NCBI GenBank assembly: GCA_016714785.1
Contig: JADKCC010000017.1
Location: 146,744-210,743 of the forward strand
Length of the DNA stretch: 64,000 nucleotides
Origin: Saprospiraceae bacterium
Lineage (GTDB): Bacteria > Bacteroidota > Bacteroidia > Chitinophagales > Saprospiraceae
Direction: 5' to 3'
In this document: one piece after another, positions 1 to 8,855 of the stretch
How the letters are laid out: the number at the start of each line of letters is the position of its first letter
Numbering within the stretch: position 1 is the stretch's first letter
Made by a program: the position numbers and the translations under genes
Notes under the pieces: generated by a model
Told to the model about the DNA's origin: nothing
Database searches by the model: none
What the model saw: only the letters and a program-made list of their open reading frames with translations

Positions 1-117
1 GTACCAAAAGGAAAAGCAAGAATCAGAGTACAGATCAGTGCAGGACACGAACCAGAACACATCATGAAAGCTGTAGCAGCATTTACTAAAGTAGGGAAGG
101 ACTTGGGTGTGATTTGA
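1..117 (+). CDS. kbl: Glycine C-acetyltransferase (2-amino-3-ketobutyrate CoA ligase), C-terminal end only
   Basis: Frame 1 is open from the window edge to a TGA at 115-117 and encodes the last 38 residues of a protein. The segment carries GKARIRVQ followed by HEPEHI and ends KVGKDLGVI, which matches the end of Kbl-type PLP-dependent alpha-oxoamine synthases. Kbl condenses glycine with acetyl-CoA to 2-amino-3-ketobutyrate, or runs in reverse during threonine breakdown. The PLP lysine and the rest of the enzyme lie outside the window, so a related alpha-oxoamine synthase cannot be strictly excluded. The downstream surface-protein genes appear to be a separate unit. Confidence 0.72.
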   Translation, partial: VPKGKARIRVQISAGHEPEHIMKAVAAFTKVGKDLGVI

Positions 118-244
118 TAATTTATTGTATTTGATTTTAGATTAATATAATAATCAACATTATTTTCCATACTAAATGGATGTTAAATACGATTTAAATC
201 AAATTATGAATAATATAAAAAGCAATTTAAAACCAATAAAAAGC

Positions 245-2090
245 ATGAGAAAACTGGTAGTTTTTATTATTACATTATGGTTTTCAAACTTTTCAATTGG
301 GCAAATCAATGAACCACCTGAACCTTGTACAACTGGTTCGCAATATACCTGTAATTGTGCAAATTCTCCCATCCTTTGTTCTCTGGATATATTAAATGGG
401 TATTCATTGCAGATGACGAATTATTTACATCCTGCTGATGGTCCAGGCAATCCCATGTGCGCTGGTGGATCTGGAACCACTGCCCATAACCCAACTTGGG
501 TAAGATTTATTGCAACCTGTGACAGTATAAATCTAAAAATCAAGGCATCAAACTGCAATCATCCAAGTGGCTTTTGTAATGCAAGAGGCATCCAAGTAGC
601 AGTATTTCCAGAGTGCCAATGGCAAAATCCTAATAATTCTGTGGCTTGCGAAGTGAACAATTGTTTAACAGTAGCTCCTTGGGAACAAAATTTAAATTTA
701 AACATGGCTGGACTCACCGTGGGAAGTGTGTATTCTATTCTCTTGGATGGTTGCTGTAATTCAGCATGTTCTGTTACATTTGAAGTTACTTCTTCCAGTT
801 GCCCATCTTTGATTGAAGATTGGCCAGCCATGATTAATGGGGAGACCAGTGTTTTACAAGGTTCAATGCATGACTATACCGTGACCATCCCAACGGGTGG
901 AATCGATTTCGCGTGGTATATCAATGGAGTAACTACTGGTGACACCACATCATTTGATCCTCCAAATAATTATACGTCCACTTCAATTCAATGGAATACT
1001 ATAGGTGAGTTTCAGTTATGTGTAGATGCTTCCAATATTTGCTTACCATATAGTTCAAATCCATTGCCAAATTGCATTACAATAAATGTTTCTGGTGATA
1101 CAGATGGAGACGGTATTCTTGATATTAATGACAACTGTCCGACGAAAACTAACCCAATGCAGGAAGATGCTGATAATGATGATGTTGGAGATGCTTGTGA
1201 TAATTGCCCAAACGTAGCAAATACAACGCAATTGGATGCTGATGGTGATAATATTGGTGATACATGCGACAACTGTCCGTCAAAGTCAAACCTAATGCAA
1301 GAAGATGCTGATAATGATGATGTAGGTGATGCTTGTGATAATTGCCCAAACGTAGCAAATTCAACTCAATTGGACGCTGATGGTGATAATATTGGTGATA
1401 CATGCGACAACTGTCCGACAAAATCAAATACTAATGCAAGAAGATGCTGATAATGATGAAGTGGGTGATGCTTGTGATAATTGCCCAAACGTAGCAAATA
1501 CAACACAATTGGATACTGATGGTGATGATATTGGTGATACATGCGACAACTGTCCGACGAAAACAAATCCAATGCAAGAAGATGCTGATAATGATGATGT
1601 AGGTGATGCTTGTGATAATTGCATAAACATAGCAAATTCGACTCAATTGGACGCTGATGGTGATAATATTGGTGATAATTGCGACAACTGTCCGTCAAAG
1701 TCAAACCTAATGCAAGAAGATGCTGATAATGATGATGTTGGAGATACTTGTGATAATTGCCCAAATAATCCAAATCCTAACCAAGAAGATATGGACAACG
1801 ATACTATAGATGATGCTTGTGATCCTGATACGATATCCACTGATGATGTATCTAAATCTTTACTGACGTATAATAATCCAGCAGATGATGTATTGCTCAT
1901 ATCACATAGATCAAATCATACTAATTGGACCATAACCATTTTTAATAGTGATGGTTTACAAGTGTATCACTCATTAAACAATGGACAAATCATTAATATA
2001 AATACAAAAATCTGGAAATCAGGATTGTATATTTATCAATATAAAGATGAATATTATTCGCATTCAGGTAAAATTATTATAGCTCATTAA
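245..2090 (+). pseudogene. T9SS-secreted thrombospondin type 3 repeat surface protein, broken by a +1 frameshift
   Basis: The likely start at 245 gives a clean signal peptide (MRKLVVFII..., cleavage near IGQ); in-frame ATGs at 176 and 206 would add a polar extension. Next comes a Cys-rich domain of about 170 residues, a PKD-like beta domain, then an array of calcium-binding type 3 repeats (DxDxDGxxD...DNCP). The frame closes at 1450, but the same repeats continue in another frame to 2090 and end in a type A T9SS sorting domain (NPADDVLL...SGLYIYQY...SGKIIIAH). Repeat spacing is 138, 139, 138 and 138 bp, so one extra base lies near 1429-1432. Corrected length is about 614 residues. Such proteins are usually exported adhesins or surface proteins. 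The break could be a real mutation, slippage-based switching or a read error in the repeat. A paralogue follows 23 bp downstream. Confidence 0.8.
1163..1790 (+). repeat. 138-bp tandem repeat array encoding TSP3 repeats
   Basis: Units begin at 1163, 1301, 1440, 1578 and 1716, each with GAAGATGCTGATAATGATGA. Copies are nearly identical in DNA, with scattered silent or mild changes. Each unit encodes 46 residues, two DNCP-type calcium-binding loops. The second unit is 139 bp long, which creates the frameshift. Confidence 0.85.
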
Positions 2091-2287
2091 ATCATCGAAT
2101 AAAAAGACAAAACATGAAAAAGCATAAGTCTATCTTAGGGCAAAATAAAATTGAGATATATAGTTTGATCTTATTGACTTATATTATTTTTTCGTGCAAT
2201 TATGATGTAATGGGTCAAATCAACGCACCACCTGTACCATGTACTTCTGGGTCTCAAAACACCTGTCAGTGCGAGTCATCGCCATTA

Positions 2288-2305
2288 CTATGTAGGGTCT
2301 GCTGA
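2288..2305. repeat. Left target duplication and terminal inverted repeat of the IS
   Basis: CTATGTAG (2288-2295) is the left target copy and GGTCTGCTGA (2296-2305) the left inverted repeat. The neighbouring G is ambiguous, so the alternative reading is an 11-bp inverted repeat with a 6-bp TATGTA duplication. Confidence 0.85.
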
Positions 2306-4032
2306 TTATGTCCAAGTTGGCTTAAAAACTACCTTGCCCGATTGGGGCTGAGCGGCCGTCAAAAATATTTCTATAAAGTTAAAGTGCAAAGTACACTTTT
2401 TTGCATATTCGTCCCAAATGCTTACTAACAGGCAATATGGTGCTGCCCCAGCCAACTTGACTAGGTTGAGCACCAATATGATGGTGGAAATCCATGATTC
2501 ACTCGTTGAAGCCAGCTTTGCTCTTATCTTATCAAGTCCGTACCCACGCTTTGCCTGACCAAACTTTCCTTCTATCGGATTTCTTTCTCCAGGGCTTACT
2601 TGATTTGACAATGCCTTCGGTCTTCCTAATGGTTTTGCCCGCAACTCTATGCCTTGCTCTTTTAGGAAGTTTCGATTCTCTCTGGTACAATATATCTTAT
2701 CCGCTAATACCTTCTGAGGATAACAACCCATTCTCCTTTTGTAGTTTTCTACACTCAATTTTAATCTCGCCCCTTCATTAAATGCTTCCCAGTTCAATTC
2801 GTCTATGAACACAAAGCCGTCCATCAAACTTGCTTGTATCTTTGCTCCAAATTCTGTATCCGAATTTTTCTTTCCCCTCTTTATTGGTCTCACATGTGGT
2901 TGATGAATACTCACTATACGGTTTTCGATGCTGTGTGTCTTGGTATCATACATAGTTTTTTGTTGGTCGTACAAATGTTGTATCACTAAAAAATACTTAT
3001 AAGCCTTTTTATCAAATACAATAAACTCTATCTGATCCAACAGCCAGTGAAGATGCTTAATATTTCTTTTGAGGTATTGCAGTTGCTGCCTGATCCCTTT
3101 TCTAATTTCAGAGCGGCTCCTTGTCTTCTTTTGCGCTATCTTTAAATATTGTTTGCGTGCTACCTTCCTGTACGTCCTAGGCTTTTTTATTTCTATTGTA
3201 GTCCACTCGCTTATGTAAGCCATCAATCCATCTATTAACTTCTCACACTGTTGCCGAGATTCATTTAGTAAATCCAAATCTGTAGGATATGCTATCTCCT
3301 GCGGACTTACCGTTGCGTCCATGATCAGTGTACCACGTAATTCTACTTTTTTAGCAGGTTGTACATTTTCTTTTCCTTCTTCGCTTGAAACCGTCACTGA
3401 TTGTTTCTCATCATCTTGTTTGGGTACATCAACAGCTGGAAGTGTCTCATCTGGTTTAACTGTATGATCAACAATATCATTTTTTATGGTCCCATCTTTG
3501 CTACTCTCATCCATCGATTGTTGATAGATTTTTACAATTTTCTCGTTTATTTTATTGATGTCATCCAAACTTAAACGATTACGAAACTCTACAAAAAGTG
3601 AAGCATCAAATGGCGCTTGATTACTAAAACTACTGTAACCAATGAAGTACTGCATGTACACATTCTCCTGTATTTGAAGCACTGTCTCTCTGTCACTAAA
3701 ATCATTCATATGCTTAATAATCATTGCCCCTATTGCTACGCGAGGATTTATGCTGTCAGCTCCCAGTTTCTGATTCTTTAACTTTGACAGGTAAATATTT
3801 ACTATGTTGTCCCACGGTATGAGTTGAGCTAACTTTACCCAACGGTTGTTCTTGTCCAAATGTTGGTCAAAGGGAGTCTCAAATCCAGGCAACGGTACCA
3901 CTCTCGGACTAAGGTATCGAAGCTTAGATGCACGACTTTTTTGAGATTTTGCCATATACTCTTGCACTTTATCATGCAAAGATAATAGCTCAGCCTATAT
4001 ATTTACTAACTTTTTTGACCTTTCAGCAGACC
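2296..4032 (-). mobile_element. Complete insertion sequence, IS5/IS1182-like, inserted in a surface-protein gene
   Basis: The element is about 1737 bp, bounded by perfect 10-bp inverted repeats (GGTCTGCTGA and TCAGCAGACC) and flanked by direct copies of CTATGTAG. It carries one intact transposase on the minus strand that fills nearly the whole element. Intact ends, an intact transposase frame and an undamaged host gene around it suggest recent insertion and possible activity. Family assignment rests on the transposase architecture only. Confidence 0.92.
2306..3955 (-). CDS. DDE transposase of the insertion sequence (DUF772 / DDE_Tnp_1 type)
   Basis: The N-terminal region ([43 protein letters not shown]) is the DUF772-type DNA-binding domain of IS5/IS1182 transposases. 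A charged linker follows, then the catalytic core: first Asp in [17 protein letters not shown], second Asp in [13 protein letters not shown], Glu in [16 protein letters not shown]. This enzyme class cuts and pastes its own element through the inverted repeats. I chose ATG at 3955 (549 residues); an in-frame TTG at 3979 would add eight residues. Stop TAA abuts the left inverted repeat. The frame is complete and the triad is present, so the protein is probably functional. Confidence 0.9.
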   Translation of the reverse strand: MAKSQKSRASKLRYLSPRVVPLPGFETPFDQHLDKNNRWVKLAQLIPWDNIVNIYLSKLKNQKLGADSINPRVAIGAMIIKHMNDFSDRETVLQIQENVYMQYFIGYSSFSNQAPFDASLFVEFRNRLSLDDINKINEKIVKIYQQSMDESSKDGTIKNDIVDHTVKPDETLPAVDVPKQDDEKQSVTVSSEEGKENVQPAKKVELRGTLIMDATVSPQEIAYPTDLDLLNESRQQCEKLIDGLMAYISEWTTIEIKKPRTYRKVARKQYLKIAQKKTRSRSEIRKGIRQQLQYLKRNIKHLHWLLDQIEFIVFDKKAYKYFLVIQHLYDQQKTMYDTKTHSIENRIVSIHQPHVRPIKRGKKNSDTEFGAKIQASLMDGFVFIDELNWEAFNEGARLKLSVENYKRRMGCYPQKVLADKIYCTRENRNFLKEQGIELRAKPLGRPKALSNQVSPGERNPIEGKFGQAKRGYGLDKIRAKLASTSESWISTIILVLNLVKLAGAAPYCLLVSIWDEYAKKCTLHFNFIEIFLTAAQPQSGKVVFKPTWT

Positions 4033-4040
4033 CTATGTAG
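4023..4040. repeat. Right terminal inverted repeat and target duplication of the IS
   Basis: TCAGCAGACC (4023-4032) is the reverse complement of the left end; CTATGTAG (4033-4040) repeats the left target copy and continues into the host gene. Confidence 0.85.
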
Positions 4041-5382
4041 CATGGATGTATTAAATGGATTTACATTTCAAATGACCAATTATTTACATCCTGATGATGG
4101 CCCTGGCAATACAATGTGTGCAGGAGGCTCTGGAACTACCCCAGAAAATCCAACCTGGATTAGATTTATTGCATGGTGTGAGAATATTGACCTACAAATC
4201 AATACATCAAATTGTAATCATCCAAGTAGTTTTTGCAATGATAGAGGTGTACAGGTAGCAGTATATCCAGAGTGCAACTGGCAAAATCCAAATAATGCTG
4301 TAACTTGTGAAGTTAATAATTGTTTAATTGCCCCTCCTTGGGAACAAAACATAAGTTTGAATATGGCAGGATTGGTTGTTGGTCAAGCATATTCCATGGT
4401 TTTTGATGGCTGTTGCAATTCAGCATGTAATATAACCATCTCAGTCACTTCCCCACCATGTCCACCTGAAATAGGGCAGTGGCAAGGTATGATTATTGGT
4501 GAAGGAACTGTAAATCTTGGATCCACCCATGATTATGAAGTGGAAGTCCCTTCTGGTGGATTAGAATTCACGTGGTATATTGATGGAGTACAACAAGGAG
4601 ATGCTACCCAATTTAATGGTACTGACCCTACCACCATAAAAACTTTGACTTGGAATACGGTTGGAACTTATCAACTTTGTGTTGACACCCGTAATGCTTG
4701 TGTATTATTATCTAGTGATCCGCCACCATTGTGTAAAACCATTACTGTCATGATAGATACTGATGGAGACAATATTTCAAACCAACTTGATAATTGTCCA
4801 ACCATACCTAACCCACTTCAAGGAGATTCTGATGGTGATGGAGTAGGAGACGCTTGTGATAACTGCATTAATTTTCAAAATGCTAATCAATTAGATCCTG
4901 ACAATGATGGTCTAGGTAGTTTATGTGACAATTGTCCCAATCATTCCAATCCTTTACAAGAAGATACAGATAATGATGGAATCGGCAATATATGTGATAA
5001 TTGTCCTACTATATCAAATCCAGATCAGGCCGATTGCAACAACAATGGCATTGGAGACCTTTGCGACGATCCTGATCAGGATTGTGACGGTATCTATGAT
5101 GGAGTTGATAATTGTCTTGCTGTATATAATCCATTTCAGATAGATCAAAATCAAAACGGTATAGGAGATGCTTGCGAAGTTTTTCCCAAAATGGGTATCA
5201 ATACCAATGATCCAAAAACTGAATTGCATCTTTCAAATGGCTCATTGTATATTGATAATCCAGAAAAAGGTATTATCCTAAAAGATTATCAGGGTAATTG
5301 TCATATCGTCAAAATCATCAATGGATTGATTAATGTATCGCCTATAACTTGTCCTTAGGTCAAACGAATGATAAAAGCTATC

Positions 5383-5715
5383 GAGCAACCGAAGGACGAA
5401 CAACCGAATGATCTGAATGACGAACAACCGAAGGATTTGAACGACGAATGACCTGAACAACCGAATGATTTGAACAACCGAATGACCTGAACAACCGAAT
5501 GATTTGAACAACCGAATGACGAGCAACCGAATGATCTGAAGGACGAACAATCGAAGGATTTGAACGACGAATTACCTGAACAATCGAATGATTTGAACAA
5601 CCGAATGATTTGAACAACCGAACGATGAACAACGAATAATCTGGAAGGTCGAGCAAACGAATGACGAACAATCGAAGGTTTTGAATAACGAATCATAGAT
5701 CACAAGAGCACCATA
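5383..5715. repeat. Degenerate short tandem repeat patch (15-17 bp units)
   Basis: Imperfect units such as CGAATGATTTGAACAAC (17 bp) and CGAATGACGAACAAC (15 bp) follow one another for about 330 bp. The patch ends in a conserved tail with AATCGAAGGTTTTGAATAACG and then GATCAC words. It fills the gap between the convergent ends of the TSP3 gene and the 5727-7364 gene. Several minus-strand frames are open through it, but this is a by-product of the repeat. A second patch at 8677 shares units and tail. Confidence 0.8.
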
Positions 5716-5726
5716 TCACTCGATCT

Positions 5727-7364
5727 CTACATCCTCACCCACTTTCCGCTACCTATCTCCTTGCTACCTTGATATATTTTATAGATATAAGTTCCCGCAG
5801 CCAAACCTGACAAATCCATGGTCGTCTCTCCTTCTGTGATGCCATCCTGTACATATACATTGTGCCCGAACATATCATAGATACGTACATCGGCTTTGCC
5901 TGTGATGCCTCGTATATTGAGGGTGAGTGGGCCAGAAGATGGGTTGGGATAGGATTTGATGGTGATGATATTTACATCACTAATATTACTTAAGCTTGAT
6001 AATAATAATTCAGGCAAAAAATCTCCTTTCTTAAAAGCTACAATAGATTTTGCTATTGCAAAGTCATCATTTACCTTTATTCCGGAAGTATGAAATTTCA
6101 AGGAACCTTCATTTAAAAGTACAATTTCTTTATCTTTATATTCAAAGTACTTAGTGACAAAGGCAAACCTTAATGGATCGGTTACTTTATGTTCCTTCAA
6201 TAATTTGCAATTTGAATCACTTTCACAGGACATAAATTGAATAAGATTGTTTTGTGAAGGATCAATATCGTAATTAAAAAGGACGTTATAAGAAAAGATA
6301 TTTCTAGTATTACTCCATCTTAAAACTTCGTAATCCAAAGGAATAGAAATTTTATTTATTATATCACCAGATCTATTTAATACTAATTTCAAATTATACT
6401 CAGAATGTGTAATGTTATCATATTGCCATATATTTAGGAGAAGTGATTTTTTTTCTTGTGATACATCCATTAACCTAATGTATGGCAGATTATCTATAAC
6501 AGGAGAAATAATTTTCACTTCATTGATCACTTTTAAATCGTAAGTGAGATATCTTAGTATGATAAAAGCGTTTACATCATCTAAACCTATCTCTATCATG
6601 ACCAATGAGTCTTCTCCAATCACAGCAATATTTACATTATTTACAAAATCATCAAAATATGAATATACGATTGTATCTGGTTTTCCTAATAATTTACCCG
6701 TTTTATCCAAAAGATAACTTTTAAAGCCTACAATTTCAGCAGAATTAATTCTTTCTACTATCCTTAAATTACTACTTTTATCTTTAAAAAATAGAGAAGA
6801 GTAAAATAATAAATATTCAGTGTCATAGGCTAAAGTATCGTTAAAATTTCTGTGGTTAAAGTCAATTAAATTACCACTATCGATCTCATAAGTTCTTTGG
6901 AATATTAGCCCATCTGATACAAATTGTTCACCATTATACTGTGATTTTTTTTTATGACCTATTACTACTAGTTCGTTATCCTCATTGATTTCCATAATCC
7001 TTGGTATTTCAATATTTGTAACATTGTCATTGTTTAACTCATTTCTCCAAACAATACTTCCATCATCCAAATTGGTACAAGTTAAATAATAAATTCCAAA
7101 AAGGCCTGGTGATGATATATAATTATAGTATATTGTAAAAATATAATTTTTATAAACCAATGGTTCTACAGTTTTTAAATCAGCAAAACAATTGTACCCA
7201 TCGCTACCAAAGTCTTTAAAATTAGGGTCATTAAATGGTGTATGGTATTTGGGATTTATAGATTCAAATTTAATTTTCTCGTAAGGACGTGCTGTTGAAT
7301 ATTGCGAATTACAATACTTACTTAGAACAATAAGCTGAAAAAACAAACATAAAAATATTTTCAT
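5727..7364 (-). CDS. Secreted protein with type A T9SS C-terminal sorting domain, function unknown
   Basis: The 545-residue product begins with a signal peptide (MKIFLCLFFQLIVLSKYCNSQ). The body, about residues 25-455, is beta-rich with repeated strand patterns suggesting a propeller-like or WD-type fold, but I recognise no catalytic motif. The last 80 or so residues form a type A sorting domain: YPNPSSGPLTLNI, then VRIYDMFGHNV, LAAGTYIYKIYQGS and a final GKWVRM. Such proteins cross the outer membrane through the T9SS and are released or anchored on the surface. It stands alone on the minus strand between two repeat patches. The sorting domain is more GC-rich than the very AT-rich body, which may mean the body diverges fast or was acquired. 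Confidence 0.8.
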   Translation of the reverse strand: MKIFLCLFFQLIVLSKYCNSQYSTARPYEKIKFESINPKYHTPFNDPNFKDFGSDGYNCFADLKTVEPLVYKNYIFTIYYNYISSPGLFGIYYLTCTNLDDGSIVWRNELNNDNVTNIEIPRIMEINEDNELVVIGHKKKSQYNGEQFVSDGLIFQRTYEIDSGNLIDFNHRNFNDTLAYDTEYLLFYSSLFFKDKSSNLRIVERINSAEIVGFKSYLLDKTGKLLGKPDTIVYSYFDDFVNNVNIAVIGEDSLVMIEIGLDDVNAFIILRYLTYDLKVINEVKIISPVIDNLPYIRLMDVSQEKKSLLLNIWQYDNITHSEYNLKLVLNRSGDIINKISIPLDYEVLRWSNTRNIFSYNVLFNYDIDPSQNNLIQFMSCESDSNCKLLKEHKVTDPLRFAFVTKYFEYKDKEIVLLNEGSLKFHTSGIKVNDDFAIAKSIVAFKKGDFLPELLLSSLSNISDVNIITIKSYPNPSSGPLTLNIRGITGKADVRIYDMFGHNVYVQDGITEGETTMDLSGLAAGTYIYKIYQGSKEIGSGKWVRM

Positions 7365-7524
7365 AAGAAATTGGATGTTAAATTTAAAATGAATATAGTA
7401 TATAATTATAATTTCAATGCCGTTTAGTTAAAATAATTTTGTTGATTTTACTTATCTTATATCATTCCCTTGAAAGGAAAGGACTTCAAAACACAGGTTT
7501 AACCAAACGACATTGATAATAATT

Positions 7525-7818
7525 TTATAATCTTGCGCAAGCAACATTACAAATATCTAATATTGTCCCTGGTTGGGCTGAGCATTCTTCTACATCAGTT
7601 ATGACGATTGGAACATTAGTACAGATATTATCACCTGTAACAACCGTTGGTCCTTTCAACCATTTATTCCCTGGGATTCTTATATACTGTGTTACTCTTT
7701 TACAACATGATTCACCACATTTCAATGGTATAATCATATCCCACTTCTCATCATTTTCATCATAATAATTACAAATCAAGTATTTAAAACATGATGCTTC
7801 AATCCAAGAGGTAGTCAA
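7525..7818 (-). CDS. Cysteine-rich orphan frame, possibly the remnant of a secreted protein
   Basis: The frame encodes 97 residues from a TTG at 7818; it is open back to 7839 but has no ATG until residue 28. It has about ten cysteines, including GESCCKR, ICTNVP and CNVACARL, a pattern seen in disulfide-rich exported proteins. There is no signal peptide, so either the 5' part has been lost or translation starts elsewhere. It lies 160 bp upstream of the T9SS protein on the same strand, beside 1 kb of non-coding DNA with repeats, which fits gene decay. I cannot assign a function. Confidence 0.4.
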   Translation of the reverse strand: MTTSWIEASCFKYLICNYYDENDEKWDMIIPLKCGESCCKRVTQYIRIPGNKWLKGPTVVTGDNICTNVPIVITDVEECSAQPGTILDICNVACARL

Positions 7819-7839
7819 GTGGACATTTCTGAAAATATA

Positions 7840-8212
7840 TTACAAATATACTGGCTAATATCCGAAAAGTCAAGCCTAAATCCAAATTTTAACATATAGT
7901 ACTTATTTTACATATATGATACATAAGTACAGAAATTTACCTATCAAAAAATTATCTCCTGTTTGTGTAAAATAGTCGGTACATCTTTTGGCATAGACTT
8001 GATTATATAATGTAGATCGGAATAATATTTTTTTAATTTTTTTCCAATATTAATGCTACTTTGTTAAATTAATATCTGATGTTTCGGAGTTTATAAATGG
8101 ATTAAATAATTAAATAGCAACTTACTTTATAATACTGATAATCAATACTTTAAAACAATTTACAAGGAGATTTAGAAATACGACGTAAACATATTGTTTT
8201 GGGAGATGTAGT
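7840..8212. other. AT-rich stretch without recognisable gene
   Basis: Both strands are dense in stops. I see no credible coding frame, tRNA or strong terminator here. Confidence 0.6.
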
Positions 8213-8480
8213 AATACCAAGGTGTACCTCCTTGGGGAGCCTGTTCCGGTACGCGGAGCGATTTAGCGGAACTAGCGTTTTTTGTTTACTTTTTTTGGCA
8301 ATGCAAAAAGTATAACTGAACGATTCATGGAAGGTGAACAGAGTGTAGTACGAAGTACCAAAAGGCAAGCGCCTTTGACGTCGTGAACCGTGAATACGAT
8401 GGGTGGCCATGACAATGCGAGAAGTGAAGGCACCCGTAAGGGGATGATGGGGGAGCGCGGCTCGAGCGACAATGCCAAAC
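8213..8480. repeat. Hairpin-rich, GC-richer intergenic segment, probably a dispersed repeat
   Basis: This segment is clearly richer in G+C than its surroundings. It contains successive perfect hairpins: CCAAGG/CCTTGG (8217-8222 with 8230-8235), GTTCCG/CGGAAC (8243-8248 with 8267-8272) followed by six T at 8278-8283, GTAC/GTAC (8348-8358) and AAAGGC/GCCTTT (8361-8366 with 8371-8376). The T-run after the second hairpin is terminator-like on the plus strand. Frames crossing it have no protein-like character. From memory, similar segments around a GGCAATGCAAAAAGT core recur in Bacteroidota genomes, but this was not checked. Confidence 0.5.
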
Positions 8481-8676
8481 CTATAGTATAATCATTAGCC
8501 CCAAAGAGCACAAATGAATTTGATTCAAGGTTATGAGAGTAGTTATTGTGCAAAATTTGGTCCGAAACTTTAGTTAATATTTTAAAAAATTTGAGACTAA
8601 AATATGGGTTTCTCAGTCGCTAAAGCTCCTTCAAAATGACCTAGTATAGAGTTTAGAAAGGGAGAAACTAACGACT

Positions 8677-8845
8677 AACAACCGAAGGATTTGAACAGCT
8701 GAATGATTTGAACAACCGAATGACGAGCAACCGAACGATGAACAACGAATAATCTGAAGGACGAACAATCGAATGACGAACAATTGAAGGTTTTGAATAA
8801 CGGATCGCAGATCACCTTATCACAAGATCACCCGATCACCGAATC
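8677..8845. repeat. Second patch of the degenerate 15-17 bp repeat
   Basis: The same words as at 5383-5715 (ATTTGAACAACCGAATGACG, CGAACGATGAACAACGAATA) appear, with the same tail (GAAGGTTTTGAATAACG) and GATCAC words. It sits directly downstream of the stop of the minus-strand PBP gene, as the first patch sits directly downstream of the 5727-7364 gene. Confidence 0.8.
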
Positions 8846-8855
8846 TTAAATAAAA

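Larger units (their letters stand above)
2114..5358 (+). pseudogene. Second TSP3-repeat surface protein, interrupted by an insertion sequence
   Basis: The 5' part (2114-2295) encodes a signal-anchor segment and the start of the same Cys-rich domain as the upstream paralogue; the rest (4041-5358) resumes exactly where it stopped. Removing the element and one target copy leaves 1500 bases, a perfect 499-codon frame reading ...[12 protein letters not shown]. After the Cys-rich and PKD-like domains come type 3 repeats, then a different C-terminus ([14 protein letters not shown]...) like the short motif found on Bacteroidota tail-fibre or structural repeat proteins. No T9SS sorting domain is visible. 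The 3' half carries no other damage, so the insertion is probably recent. An apparent start at 3928 lies inside the insertion sequence and is not the native one. Confidence 0.85.

Noticed and set aside
1012..1900. Several minus-strand frames with His/Tyr-rich or Ser-rich repeats
   Set aside because: These are reverse-strand shadows of the TSP3 repeat DNA.
3928..4040. Apparent ATG start at 3928 for the 3' half of the second TSP3 gene
   Set aside because: The start lies inside the insertion sequence, opposite the transposase start; the native start is at 2114.
5278..5696. Three overlapping minus-strand open frames rich in Ser, Phe and Arg
   Set aside because: They are by-products of the degenerate repeat patch; no frame is favoured and no start or signal is convincing.
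8150..8553. Two minus-strand open frames of 86 and 93 codons
   Set aside because: They cross the hairpin-rich segment in different frames and have no protein-like pattern; repeat or structured DNA explains them better.
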